64,000 nucleotides of DNA, from the NCBI GenBank assembly GCA_036676475.1, contig JAKFCU010000038.1, forward strand, positions 39,098 through 103,097. Direction: 5' to 3'. Position numbers and translations under genes: made by a program. The stretch is from LC029 sp036676475 (lineage in GTDB: Bacteria; Bacillota; Bacilli; Aneurinibacillales; RAOX-1). Position 1 is the stretch's first letter; the number at the start of each line of letters is the position of its first letter. The notes under the pieces were generated by a model. It searched no databases. It was not told where the DNA came from and saw nothing but the letters and a program-made list of their open reading frames with translations. Positions 7,865-16,426 of the stretch are shown piece by piece.

Positions 7865-9115
7865 ATGCCTAATGCAATCATATATACAAGTACCGGATGT
7901 CCTTATTGTGAAAAAATTAAAAAAGACCTCAAAAATTGGGGAGTAAAATATGAAGAACGAAATGTAACCGAGAACCCGGATTATTTTAATGATCTTCATG
8001 AAAAGGGAATCTTTTCGGCACCCGTTACCATTATCGACGGGGAATTCTTTATCGGATATAGACCAAATAAAATGAAGGAATACTTAGGGATTACTGGAGA
8101 GACCGTTAAAGTTACGGAAGAGACCCAGGAAAGCCAAGAAGAAATTTTTGTTAATGTGGACCAATCCATTCTTAATGAAGTATACGACCTCGTTACCATC
8201 GGGGGAGGACCAGCTGGATCCTCTGCTGCCATTTATGCTTCCCGTGCCAAGTTAAAAACCTTAGTGATTGACAAAGCTCCTGCTGCTGGAACGCTAGCCA
8301 TCACCCATAAAATTGCCAACTATCCAGGAGTCAGAGGAGAGCTTACAGGTCTTGAGCTGCTTCAACAAATGCAGCTGCAAGCCCAAGACTTTGGCACCAC
8401 CTTTGTTCGCACAAATGTGTTAAGTGTTGATTTCTCTGATAATGACATCAAAAAACTTCAGGTTCCAGAAGGAGTCATTCAAGCCAAAAGCATATTTATT
8501 GCTGTAGGAGCCAAAGCACCTTTAAATAAGATTAAGGGGGAAGAGGAGTTTACTGGTCGGGGAGTAAGCTATTGCTCCACATGTGATGCAGCTTTTTTTC
8601 AGGATAAGAAGGTAACCGTTGTTGGAGATAGTGAAGAAGCGGTTCATGAAACTGAAGCTTTAGCTAAGTTTTGCAAAGAAGTTCGCTTAGTGGTTCCGAC
8701 TAATCAATTTAAAGGAGAAGTGGATTTATCGGAGCTCGAGAAAAAGGATAATGTGATTATCTATTATAAGCACCGTCTAAAAGAAATCCAAGGTACGAAC
8801 AAGGTTGAAAAGTTGATCATCCAGGATGACCAAAAGTCTGAACAGATCTGGGATGTAGATGGTGTGTTCCTCTACCTGGCAGGGCTCAAGCCGGGAACAG
8901 ATTTTATTAAGGATGCCTTGAAGAGAGACGAAGAAGGATATGTCATCGTCGATGAATACTTGCGTTCTAGCGTAGATGGTGTATTTGCCGGAGGAGATGC
9001 TCGTCGAACACCGATTAAACAAGCGGTCATTTCAGCTGCAGATGGAGCAATTGCTGCATTAGGTGCTGATCAGCATGTCAACAAGAGAGCAAAAATGAAG
9101 CCACAATATAGTTAA
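7865..9115 (+). CDS. Glutaredoxin-thioredoxin reductase fusion flavoprotein
   Basis: Residues 1-80 form a glutaredoxin-like domain with an N-terminal dithiol CPYC (TGCPYCEKIKKDL) and the cis-proline segment SAPVTIIDG. After a linker of about 30 residues comes a complete low-molecular-weight thioredoxin reductase. It has the FAD-binding GGGPAGSSAAIYASRA, the redox-active CSTCDAAFF, an NADPH Rossmann segment (VTVVGDSEEAV) and the FAD-binding GVFAGGDAR. The protein likely passes NADPH electrons through flavin and CSTC to its own CPYC and on to a thiol or peroxidase partner, in the manner of AhpF. ATG 7865 is nine bases from AAGGAG, better than ATG 7859. A PerR-like operator upstream supports an oxidative-stress role. 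The partner is unknown. Confidence 0.88.
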   Translation: MPNAIIYTSTGCPYCEKIKKDLKNWGVKYEERNVTENPDYFNDLHEKGIFSAPVTIIDGEFFIGYRPNKMKEYLGITGETVKVTEETQESQEEIFVNVDQSILNEVYDLVTIGGGPAGSSAAIYASRAKLKTLVIDKAPAAGTLAITHKIANYPGVRGELTGLELLQQMQLQAQDFGTTFVRTNVLSVDFSDNDIKKLQVPEGVIQAKSIFIAVGAKAPLNKIKGEEEFTGRGVSYCSTCDAAFFQDKKVTVVGDSEEAVHETEALAKFCKEVRLVVPTNQFKGEVDLSELEKKDNVIIYYKHRLKEIQGTNKVEKLIIQDDQKSEQIWDVDGVFLYLAGLKPGTDFIKDALKRDEEGYVIVDEYLRSSVDGVFAGGDARRTPIKQAVISAADGAIAALGADQHVNKRAKMKPQYS

Positions 9116-9140
9116 TCTGATAAAGATAAAATGATGATAA

Positions 9141-9172
9141 AAACCCGGTGAAAAATCACATCGGGTACTTTT
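9141..9172 (+). terminator. Terminator after the Grx-TrxR gene
   Basis: ACCCGGTG and CATCGGGT pair around an eight-base loop and lead into ACTTTTTATG. Confidence 0.8.
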
Positions 9173-9214
9173 TATGTAACGCAGTTTTTGGGTCATAGCT
9201 AGTGTTTATTCGAA

Positions 9215-9291
9215 TTTTGTTCAAAAAACCAGTAATTTTGTGCGAATCAGCTTTATTTTTGTTTGAATCATCCCATTTTTTGTGCGAATCA
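9215..9291. repeat. Four direct repeats phased at exactly 21 bp
   Basis: TTTTGTGCGAATCA occurs at 9236 and 9278. TTTTGTTTGAATCA lies at 9257, and a decayed copy, TTTTGTTCAAAAAA, at 9215. All four starts are 21 bp apart, which is two helical turns. The array is intergenic, between two convergent terminators. Confidence 0.75.
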
Positions 9292-9310
9292 AACCTATTC
9301 CTTCAAAAAC

Positions 9311-9336
9311 AAATAAGCAGGCAAGTGCCTGCTTCT
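9311..9336 (-). terminator. Terminator for the small minus-strand gene
   Basis: AAGCAGGCA and TGCCTGCTT pair almost without a loop (9315-9334). The minus-strand reading continues into ATTTGTTTTTG. Confidence 0.75.
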
Positions 9337-9355
9337 ATAACAACATAATTAAGTT

Positions 9356-9487
9356 CTATTGTACGCGCTTTCTTTCCAGTCTTTGCATAATTTTAGGTAC
9401 GAAAGGTGCAACCAAAGATACCGTTACCGCAAAACAGACTTCAGCGACAACAATCACTTTAACAAATTCACTCATGAATTCACTCAT
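9356..9487 (-). CDS. Small single-pass membrane protein, 43 aa
   Basis: The short protein MSEFMSEFVKVIVVAEVCFA... has one hydrophobic helix and a basic C-terminus (MQRLERKRVQ), so it is probably a membrane microprotein with its C-terminus inside. GGAGGTG lies seven bases before ATG 9487, and the longer upstream extension of this frame has no ribosome binding site. It has its own terminator, which argues that it is a real gene. Function unknown. Confidence 0.6.
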   Translation of the reverse strand: MSEFMSEFVKVIVVAEVCFAVTVSLVAPFVPKIMQRLERKRVQ

Positions 9488-9714
9488 GTAATAACACCTC
9501 CCATTTTTTCTCAGAATATAACAAATTAAACACAGTGTCAATGGTTTATTCACAATATTGTCACACAATATTCGAAATATGTTCATATTTCTTATCTTTT
9601 AGTTGACTAGAGTATCAAAGCTTTGGTGAGAATCCGTTTGTATCCAAAAATGAAAGCTGATAAGATGAGGGAATAAAAGGGTGTAGGCTCACGATAGAAA
9701 GGTGTGAAAGAATA

Positions 9715-10119
9715 TTGAAAGTACTTGTAGCCCTCTTGCTCATTATTCCTACTCTGGAGATCTGGGGACTGGTTACGGCTGGACAAAACTTCGGTTGGCT
9801 ACCCACACTGCTTCTTGTTATATCAACTGGAGTCATTGGGGCATGGCTAGCTAAACGACAGGGATTACAAATTTTTCAAAATGCTCAAAGGCAGCTGCAG
9901 CAGGGGCAAATACCTGGTGAAGTGGTCTTGGACGGTATTATAGTATTTGCTGGAGGACTCACGTTACTTACGCCCGGTTTCTTTACGGACCTGTTAGGTC
10001 TATAATGCTTAATACCTGTTACACGCGGAATCATCAAAATTTATGTAAAGAGATGGATATGGAACAATATTCAAAAGGGGAATCTGTCATTTTACGGAGG
10101 TAAATCCTGGCGGTGGTAA
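9715..10119 (+). pseudogene. fxsA: FxsA family membrane protein interrupted by an in-frame stop
   Basis: From TTG 9715 (AAGGTGTG just upstream) the frame encodes an FxsA-type protein. It has a first hydrophobic helix, the second segment LLLVISTGVIGAWLAKRQGL and the conserved LTPGFFTDLLGL. At 10003-10005 the frame hits TAA, yet the same frame continues CLIPVTRGIIKIYVKRW... to a natural stop at 10117-10119. That gives 134 residues, normal for the family. The change fits one TTA or TTG leucine codon becoming TAA. The product would be a 96-residue protein lacking the end of the last membrane segment. It could be a nonsense mutation, a sequencing error or a tolerated truncation. Known members counter F-plasmid exclusion of phage T7 in E. 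coli; the role here is unknown. Confidence 0.72.
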
Positions 10120-10246
10120 TAAGATCGAACATCTTTTATCACACCGATTGAATTTTGCCAATGAAATGAAAAACGTTAACAAATTGATCATAGTCGTTAC
10201 GTTCAGTACAATAGGAAGAAACAATGGGAATAAGGAGATGAGATGT

Positions 10247-10453
10247 GTGGTATTTAAGATCGAGCGAATCGAGGATAAGGTTGAATTTTTTGAAGCCTTT
10301 GACTTAAAGCGATTAGAGAAAATGATTGATGAACAAATCGAGAATAATAAAGCATTAATGCTGAGTGTACACTCGGTCCAACATCAAGCCCTGTTGGATC
10401 CGAATACAGCAAAGAGGCTATACAGTGCAGTTGTTCATTTTAAAGCCAAATGA
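10247..10453 (+). CDS. DUF2536 family protein (YrzA-like)
   Basis: This 68-residue cytoplasmic protein of unknown function matches the Bacillus DUF2536 pattern. That pattern consists of an N-terminal IEDKVEFFEA segment, then EKMIDEQIENNKALMLSVHSV, and a C-terminal YSAVVHFKAK. The frame opens earlier at 10148, but AAGGAG (10232-10237) sits nine bases before GTG 10247, which I take as the start. Its stop overlaps the ATGA at 10450 next to the ecsA start region, so it is probably co-transcribed with ecsAB. Confidence 0.78.
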   Translation: MVFKIERIEDKVEFFEAFDLKRLEKMIDEQIENNKALMLSVHSVQHQALLDPNTAKRLYSAVVHFKAK

Positions 10454-10470
10454 GAAGGAAACTTACAGAC

Positions 10471-11244
10471 ATGAAACCGATTGATCATGATCATGATCAT
10501 TCATTCATATTAGAGGTTGAGAGTCTTCTAGGAGGATATACCGGGCGAAAGCCCATCCTTCACAATCTTTCCTTTCAAGTAGGTCCAGGACAGATTGTCG
10601 GACTAGTCGGATTGAACGGAGCAGGGAAAAGTACGACGATCAAACATATTTTGGGACTTTTGGAACCAATCCAAGGGACTATTCGCATAAATGGAAAAGC
10701 CCGTCATGATTCCAAACAGGATTATCACGCTCGTATGACCTATATTCCGGAAAGCCCGGCCTTGTACGGGCAACTTACCTTGTGGGAGCATCTAGAGCTG
10801 ACCGCCTTGGCCTATCATCTAGAAAAAAGGGAATTTATCTCCCGAGCTGATAAGCTTATGAAGGAATTTCGCATGGAGCGAATGAAAGACTGGCTTCCGG
10901 AGACCTTCTCCAAAGGGATGAAACAAAAAGTCATGATTATGAATGCCTTTCTGGTCCAACCCTCTTTGTATGTTATCGACGAGCCCTTTGTCGGCTTGGA
11001 TCCACGAGCCATTCATTCTTTATTAGCCTTAATTCGATCGGAAAAGGAGCGCGGCGCCGGGATTTTAATGTCCACCCATATCTTGTCCACAGTAGAGAAA
11101 TTTTGTGATCATTTTATCCTACTTCATGAAGGTCGTATTCTTTTGCGAGGGACTCTGGATGAATGGAGAGAGCAGACGGGATTATACCAAGCCTCTCTAG
11201 ATGATATCTTTATGAAGGTGACTGAGGTAGAGCGGAATGAATGA
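10471..11244 (+). CDS. ecsA: ABC transporter ATP-binding protein EcsA
   Basis: This ATPase subunit pairs with the membrane protein EcsB. In B. subtilis EcsAB affects protein secretion, competence and intramembrane proteolysis by RasP. The Walker A GLNGAGKST, the signature region TFSKGMKQKVMI (a variant of LSGGQ, usual in EcsA), Walker B LYVIDEPF and the H-loop STHIL are all seen. The N-terminus is unusual in having a His-Asp run, DHDHDH. ATG 10471 follows GAGAAGGA; ATG 10450, overlapping the previous stop, is an alternative. It overlaps ecsB by eight bases, implying translational coupling. Confidence 0.9.
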   Translation: MKPIDHDHDHSFILEVESLLGGYTGRKPILHNLSFQVGPGQIVGLVGLNGAGKSTTIKHILGLLEPIQGTIRINGKARHDSKQDYHARMTYIPESPALYGQLTLWEHLELTALAYHLEKREFISRADKLMKEFRMERMKDWLPETFSKGMKQKVMIMNAFLVQPSLYVIDEPFVGLDPRAIHSLLALIRSEKERGAGILMSTHILSTVEKFCDHFILLHEGRILLRGTLDEWREQTGLYQASLDDIFMKVTEVERNE

Positions 11245-12454
11245 ACTTGATCAGCTGTGGAAAAAAAGAATGACCTTGTTTTGGAAGGATGCTATCTCTT
11301 ATCTGCGGATTATTATTACAGGATACATGTACATCCCGATTATCCTATTGATTCTACTGGCTTTTCTATACAATTACTTATTAAAAGCATGGCCCGAGGC
11401 ATGGTCAATGGGGTGGGTGTTTGCGTTGATTCTCTCCCTCTTACTTACGAGGAATCGAATCCGCACATTTTTGCAGGAGCCCGACCTGATCTATCTCTTA
11501 CCACTGGAAGACCATATGAAAGGATATTTCCGAATATCTTTCCTCTATAGTTTTATCATGCAAGGCTTCATCATGCTGATCCTGATGTTGTTACTCTCCC
11601 CTTTGTATTACGAAGCCATCAGCTCTGACCAGAGCAGCTATTATTCGATCATGGGCCTAAGCCTGTTGCTGAAAGGGGGAAACCTCTATGCGACCTGGAG
11701 AGAATGGCAAATACGATCGAAACGTATACGAAATGTACACATGCTTATTCGCTGGGGGATCAATCTCATCGTTAGCTTATTGATTTTTCAGATTCTTTTG
11801 ATTGGCTTTTTTTGGTGGTTATGTTTAATAGCAATTGTTTGTTTTTATTATTTCTGGATCAGAAATTATAGGGGATACCATTGGATTCATCTTCTTCAGA
11901 TGGAAGAAAAGCAATTGCTTGCCTTTTATTCCTTTACTCAATGGTTTTTCGATGTCCCCCAATTACCGGTGCAAGTCAAAAGGCGTATGGGATGGATTCG
12001 AATTTTACGATACTTCCCAGGGCAAAAGAAAACCGCCTTTCATTATCTCTATACGATTTCTTTCCTACGCTACAATGATCAATTTTACCTTTTCCTTAGG
12101 CTGCTCGGGATAGGCATGCTTCTTCTCTTCAGTGTGACTCATTTGTGGCTTGGAATCACCCTGTTTATCGTTCTTCTGTTCCTCAACGCTCTTCAATTGG
12201 TTCATAGTTGGAAGCGGTTGAATATGAATTTTTGGGATGCCATCTATCCTGTGACTCTTTTCGAAAAAATAACTGGATTTTGTTATACCGTATTCATCTT
12301 TTTGTCTGTTCAAGTGATCATGACGGCCAGTATCCTAGGCCTTTACCATGGATGGCTGATCGGATCGGCCGCTTTCCTCTTCGGTATGGCTGTTTCTTAT
12401 ATCGGGATATATGGGCTATGGTCCAAAAAACTGAAATCGTTCGTCGTCCAATAA
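11237..12454 (+). CDS. ecsB: ABC transporter permease EcsB
   Basis: This 405-residue integral membrane protein has about six to eight hydrophobic segments concentrated at residues 20-60, 95-120, 165-200, 285-320 and 345-395. It is the membrane partner of EcsA. The RNRIRTFLQEPDLIYLLP segment near residue 75 resembles the conserved EcsB cytoplasmic loop. The ATG lies inside the end of ecsA (ATGAATGA overlap). The length and the gene order ecsA-ecsB agree with B. subtilis, although ecsC does not follow; a terminator does. Confidence 0.88.
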   Translation: MNELDQLWKKRMTLFWKDAISYLRIIITGYMYIPIILLILLAFLYNYLLKAWPEAWSMGWVFALILSLLLTRNRIRTFLQEPDLIYLLPLEDHMKGYFRISFLYSFIMQGFIMLILMLLLSPLYYEAISSDQSSYYSIMGLSLLLKGGNLYATWREWQIRSKRIRNVHMLIRWGINLIVSLLIFQILLIGFFWWLCLIAIVCFYYFWIRNYRGYHWIHLLQMEEKQLLAFYSFTQWFFDVPQLPVQVKRRMGWIRILRYFPGQKKTAFHYLYTISFLRYNDQFYLFLRLLGIGMLLLFSVTHLWLGITLFIVLLFLNALQLVHSWKRLNMNFWDAIYPVTLFEKITGFCYTVFIFLSVQVIMTASILGLYHGWLIGSAAFLFGMAVSYIGIYGLWSKKLKSFVVQ

Positions 12455-12483
12455 CACCGCCTTTCTGTGGTGTTATTTTTTTG
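12451..12483 (+). terminator. Terminator of ecsAB
   Basis: ATAACACC and GGTGTTAT pair around a ten-base loop and are followed by a T run. The stem overlaps the ecsB stop codon. Confidence 0.88.
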
Positions 12484-12607
12484 TTCCGTTCAAATCACAC
12501 ATTTCATTTTCAAGCATATCCATAAAGAAAAGGGTATACGGTATACCAAGAGCCAAAAAATAGAATTTTAATTGACATCCAGAATGGATCGGAGAGGATG
12601 AAAGTTC

Positions 12608-14455
12608 ATGTGTGGAATTACAGGTTGGATAGATTGGGAAAAAGATTTAACGAATGAGCATCAAGCACTGCGGAAGATGACAAATCCGCTGATAAATCGG
12701 GGGCCCGATGCAGAAGGTATGTGGCTGTCTCAACATGCAGCGTTTGGACATAGAAGATTAGTTGTGGTGGACCCTGTTGGAGGAGCCCAACCCATGTCCC
12801 GTCAAGTTGGAAATAATCATTTTACCATCGTATATAATGGTGAGCTCTATAATACAGAAGACATTCGTAAAGAGCTTCTCGCATGCGGGCATTTTTTTCG
12901 TTCTCATTCTGACACCGAAGTCCTGTTAACTTCATTTATCGAATGGGGGCCAGCATGTGTAAATAAGTTTAACGGGATTTTTGCTTTTGCGATTTGGAAT
13001 GAGAAGGAACAACAATTATTTATGGCCCGTGATCGTCTAGGGGTAAAGCCACTATTTTATACCCAAAAAGGAAGTGCCTTATGGTTTGCCTCTGAATTAA
13101 AATCCCTAATGGTCCATCCCTATGCGAAAACAGAGGTAGATCAGGAGGGATGGGCAGAATTATTGGTCATGGGACCGGCGCGTACGCCAGGTCATGGGAT
13201 TTTTCGTAATGTAAAAGAATTACTTCCCGGACACTCGCTTTATTTCAATAGAAATCGATTAGTGGAACGTCCCTATTGGTGTCTAACGAGTAAACCGCAT
13301 CGGGAAGATTTAGAGACCACGATCCAAACCATACACGACTTATTTCAAGATTGTGTATCCAGACAGTTAGTGGCGGATGTACCTGTCTGTACGCTGTTAT
13401 CCGGAGGACTTGATTCGAGTGCCATCACGGCTATTGCCGCTCAAGAATATAAAGAGAAGGGATTAGGTCCTTTACATTCCTTTTCTGTCGATTATGTAGA
13501 CAATGACATTCACTTTCAGAGCAATGAATATCAACCTAATTCAGATGCTCCCTGGGTTAAACGGGTTTCAGATTATTTGGGAACCGAGCATCACTATATT
13601 ACCATTGATACGCCGCAATTAGTGGATGCCTTAACCGAAGCCATGCGGCTTCGTGATTTACCGGGAATGGTAGACATTGACGCTTCTCTGTATTTATTTT
13701 GTAAGGAAATTAAGAAGGAAGCAACTGTTGCCTTATCCGGAGAGTGCGCTGATGAAGTTTTTGGAGGATATCCTTGGTTTCATCGTCAAGAGCTGTGGTC
13801 TGATCAACGTTTTCCCTGGTCCCGAAATCATGATTTCAAACAAAGCTTTTATTCATCCGACATGGTAGCTCAGTTAAAGTCGGATGAGTATCTCAGTCAG
13901 CGATACCAGGAGGCTATTTCAGAAGTTCCCATATTAGAAGGGGAGAGTCAGGATGAACGCAAAATGCGAGAAATGTTTTATTTGAATCTGACGCGTTGGA
14001 TGCCTACTCTTCTGGATCGAAAAGACCGCATGAGCATGGGGGTCGGTTTAGAGGTCCGTGTTCCGTTTTGCGATCATCGTCTTGTCGATTACATGTGGAA
14101 TGTTCCATGGTCCATGAAAACTGCTGGAGATCGGGAAAAAGGCATTCTGCGTCGCGCGCTTAAGGGAATTCTCCCTGATGATGTCCTCACTCGAAAGAAG
14201 AGTCCTTATCCCAAGACCCACCATCCTGCCTATCTATCTGCTACAAAAAGTTGTCTTTTGGATATTTTAGCCAATCCAAGTGCCCCCATTCATGATATGG
14301 TGAATAAAGAAACGATCTATTCTTTTGCTAGCCGACCTGATTTAGCCCAACTCCATGTCCCCTGGTTCGGTCAGTTAATGAACGTCCCGCAATGGTTTGG
14401 ATATTTGGCTCAGATCAATACGTGGATGGAAGAATACAAAGTGACGATGGTGTAA
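12608..14455 (+). CDS. asnB: Asparagine synthase (glutamine-hydrolysing)
   Basis: This 615-residue cytoplasmic enzyme makes asparagine from aspartate, glutamine and ATP. Cys2 of MCGITGW is the glutaminase nucleophile of the N-terminal Ntn domain, and RGPDAEG and YNGELYN line its pocket. The synthetase domain has the PP-loop LLSGGLDSSAI at about residue 265 and the GECADEVFGGY segment further on. The length matches the AsnB/AsnO group. A ribosome binding site, GGAGAGG, precedes ATG 12608. The gene is monocistronic and ends before a hairpin at 14558. Confidence 0.94.
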   Translation: MCGITGWIDWEKDLTNEHQALRKMTNPLINRGPDAEGMWLSQHAAFGHRRLVVVDPVGGAQPMSRQVGNNHFTIVYNGELYNTEDIRKELLACGHFFRSHSDTEVLLTSFIEWGPACVNKFNGIFAFAIWNEKEQQLFMARDRLGVKPLFYTQKGSALWFASELKSLMVHPYAKTEVDQEGWAELLVMGPARTPGHGIFRNVKELLPGHSLYFNRNRLVERPYWCLTSKPHREDLETTIQTIHDLFQDCVSRQLVADVPVCTLLSGGLDSSAITAIAAQEYKEKGLGPLHSFSVDYVDNDIHFQSNEYQPNSDAPWVKRVSDYLGTEHHYITIDTPQLVDALTEAMRLRDLPGMVDIDASLYLFCKEIKKEATVALSGECADEVFGGYPWFHRQELWSDQRFPWSRNHDFKQSFYSSDMVAQLKSDEYLSQRYQEAISEVPILEGESQDERKMREMFYLNLTRWMPTLLDRKDRMSMGVGLEVRVPFCDHRLVDYMWNVPWSMKTAGDREKGILRRALKGILPDDVLTRKKSPYPKTHHPAYLSATKSCLLDILANPSAPIHDMVNKETIYSFASRPDLAQLHVPWFGQLMNVPQWFGYLAQINTWMEEYKVTMV

Positions 14456-14557
14456 GAAAGCAACTGGCGCAGCCTTATGCGTATAGGGTTACCGCCGAAA
14501 AAACGCGAAAAACCCGATATTCCTTCGCTAAGGAACCATTTTCTAAGTTACTCCCAC

Positions 14558-14590
14558 GCCACGTTCCCTCAAGGGACTGTGGCTTTTTTT
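14558..14590 (+). terminator. Terminator downstream of asnB
   Basis: GCCACGTTCCCT and AGGGACTGTGGC pair with two mismatches and are followed by seven T. The rest of the 14456-14797 gap shows no gene that I can support. Confidence 0.78.
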
Positions 14591-14797
14591 CATGGGCTTC
14601 CAAAAAACGATTTCCATTTGAGAAAAGCGGTAGTTATAGACAATGCGGCGAATTGTATTATATAAAAAACAGACTTTATTCCGTTAACAGGGATCGTTAG
14701 TTCAATAGTAAAGCCCGGTTTTTCTAGATATAAGGATAACGGATTTATCCAGCTTGTTGTATTCAGCTAAGAGACCGAAAAAGATGGAGGAATCGAA

Positions 14798-15307
14798 TTG
14801 TTTACTTCTTTTTTTCTCATTTTATTAGTCTGGGGAGGTTATCGCAGGATAAGAACCATCGTTGGAAAACGTCCATTTAGTCCAGTGAAAATAGGAATTC
14901 GGCTATTCATTTTAGGATTAGCTATGGGACTTCTTTTCTTGATCCATCCTTTAGAGAAAGCTACCATCCTATATGGAGGAATCGGGGGCGTTGCGGGGGC
15001 CCTGTTTGTGTATGTCATGTGTAACGGGCTCCACTTTACTATAGAAGGAGATAACCTTTACTACCAAATCAATCCTTATCTTAGCATGTTTCTTGTTGGG
15101 CTGGTTTTCATTCGTATTGTCATGAAGTTGCCGGAAATTTTATATCTTACGGCTTGGTTAGATGCTTCAGACAAACCACCTTTGGATCTGTCTAACACCT
15201 ACAGAATAATGGATCCCGCTTCTTTTCTAATCATTATGATGCTGTTTGTCTATTTTGTAGGTTCATCCTGTTGGATTTATTACAGAGGGAGTAGAATTAC
15301 GCGCTGA
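14798..15307 (+). CDS. Membrane protein of unknown function, 169 aa
   Basis: Four hydrophobic segments are visible: residues 1-14, about 32-50, 57-76 with GGIGGVAGALFVYVM, and a C-terminal one ending YFVGSSCWIYYRG. There is also a strongly hydrophobic stretch around MFLVGLVFIRIVM. The start is TTG 14798 with GATGGAGG eight bases upstream. The topology resembles small CcdC-like membrane proteins, but I cannot assign a family. Downstream lie minus-strand genes, so it is monocistronic. Confidence 0.68.
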   Translation: MFTSFFLILLVWGGYRRIRTIVGKRPFSPVKIGIRLFILGLAMGLLFLIHPLEKATILYGGIGGVAGALFVYVMCNGLHFTIEGDNLYYQINPYLSMFLVGLVFIRIVMKLPEILYLTAWLDASDKPPLDLSNTYRIMDPASFLIIMMLFVYFVGSSCWIYYRGSRITR

Positions 15308-15319
15308 TTGAATATACAT

Positions 15320-15487
15320 TCAGTTTCGCCAGTTATTCCTCATTACTCGAGTAATAAGCTTGTCCAACTGTTGACTTATAGCGATTACTTCAGGGTGCTG
15401 AAAATTGTATTGATTGTTTCGGGCAATCTGCTCTAACATTTCTTTAAGCTTCATGATTTCTTCTTCTAGGTTTACTTCCGTTACCAA
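15320..15487 (-). CDS. Spo0E-like aspartyl-phosphate phosphatase
   Basis: This 55-residue protein is predicted as a two-helix hairpin. It starts at TTG 15487 behind AAAGAGGCG; ATG 15454 is an alternative. The second helix carries SQQLDKLI, matching the Spo0E-family S-x-x-L-D signature, preceded by HPEV at the turn. Members dephosphorylate Spo0A~P and restrain sporulation. The family call rests on that motif, the length and the predicted fold. The target in this organism is inferred. Confidence 0.72.
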   Translation of the reverse strand: MVTEVNLEEEIMKLKEMLEQIARNNQYNFQHPEVIAISQQLDKLITRVMRNNWRN

Positions 15488-15569
15488 CTTTAACGCCTCT
15501 TTCCTTTACCGGATTACATGAAGAATACTAGTTTATAATATAGGAAAAAGTGATAAAATTCGATTCTTT

Positions 15570-15854
15570 TTACTCGTCATTTCGTGACGAATCTCGACAA
15601 GACTTATGGAACACTTCCCATACCTCTTGCAGGTCTCTTAACCCTTCAAACCATTTACACTCAGGGGAGATTAATTCATAGTGATGTTGGGTCTGCTCTC
15701 CCTTTAACAAAATCCAGACTTGCTGACTATTTGGAATTTCCACTCCGATATCTAAAATCTCCCGATTATAATCTTCTTTAATACGGGCTTCAGGAAACCA
15801 TTCTTTGATCCGTAAAAACTCAACCCATTCCTTTGTTTTATCTTGATTATTCAT
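15570..15854 (-). CDS. Hypothetical protein, 94 aa
   Basis: This soluble, charged protein is rich in Trp (WVEF, EWFPEARI, VWILLKG, CKWFEGL). It has no recognisable domain, signal or membrane helix. AGAGGTAAATTTT gives a good ribosome binding site before ATG 15854. It precedes the Spo0E-like gene on the same strand with an 80-bp gap. Function unknown. Confidence 0.6.
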   Translation of the reverse strand: MNNQDKTKEWVEFLRIKEWFPEARIKEDYNREILDIGVEIPNSQQVWILLKGEQTQHHYELISPECKWFEGLRDLQEVWEVFHKSCRDSSRNDE

Positions 15855-15969
15855 AAAATTTACCTCTATCCCAAATTTTTGTAAGTTTTTTTGTGTATAT
15901 TTCTATTATAATGGGTTTTGTACCTATTGAACAATTTCTAAATGAAGATCATGATGGGGGGAATGAGTT

Positions 15970-16422
15970 TTGGAAAAAAAGAGAGAGAACAAGCTTGGCT
16001 ATGAATTTACTCCATATTCTTTTGTCATCGAAAGGGGAAAAATCAGAGAATTTGCCCATGCGATTGGGGATAGCAATCCGATCTACCATGATGTCGAGGA
16101 AGCAAGGAAAGCAGGCTACCCTGATCTGGCAGTTCCCCCAACGTTTGCCACAGTTATCGATATGTGGGCCGGTCCAAGCTTTGATGATTTGATTCAAACC
16201 TTAGAATTAGATGGACTGAAGGTGTTACATGGCAAACAACATTACGAGTATATAAAAGACTTTTATCCTGGTGATGTCATCTCATGCCGCCAAAAGGTTG
16301 TCGAGGTATCGACCAAAAGAAAAATGAATTTTATTGTTCTGGAAACGGTGTATACCAATCAGTATGATGAAGTCGTATTAAAAGCAACTTCCACGCTCAT
16401 TGAGCAAATGGAGAAAAGGTGA
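15970..16422 (+). CDS. MaoC-like hydratase, N-terminal-type (FAS1-like) subunit
   Basis: This 150-residue hot-dog-fold protein carries the early MaoC pattern (GKIREFAHAIGDSNPIYHDVEEARKAGYPDLAVPPTF split around residues 25-60). The second half has the FYPGDVISCRQKVVEV strand. In this family the subunit pairs with a catalytic MaoC partner, encoded directly downstream four bases away, to hydrate or dehydrate enoyl-CoA/3-hydroxyacyl-CoA. The start is TTG 15970 behind a G-rich ribosome binding site. Substrate chain length is unknown. Confidence 0.82.
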   Translation: MEKKRENKLGYEFTPYSFVIERGKIREFAHAIGDSNPIYHDVEEARKAGYPDLAVPPTFATVIDMWAGPSFDDLIQTLELDGLKVLHGKQHYEYIKDFYPGDVISCRQKVVEVSTKRKMNFIVLETVYTNQYDEVVLKATSTLIEQMEKR

Positions 16423-16426
16423 GAAA

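Noticed and set aside
12208..12525. 105-codon frame overlapping the end of ecsB
   Set aside because: It is in a different frame of a conserved membrane-protein gene and reads through the ecsAB terminator.
14392..14700. 102-codon frame running from the end of asnB through its terminator
   Set aside because: It crosses the hairpin terminator, begins inside asnB and has no ribosome binding site.
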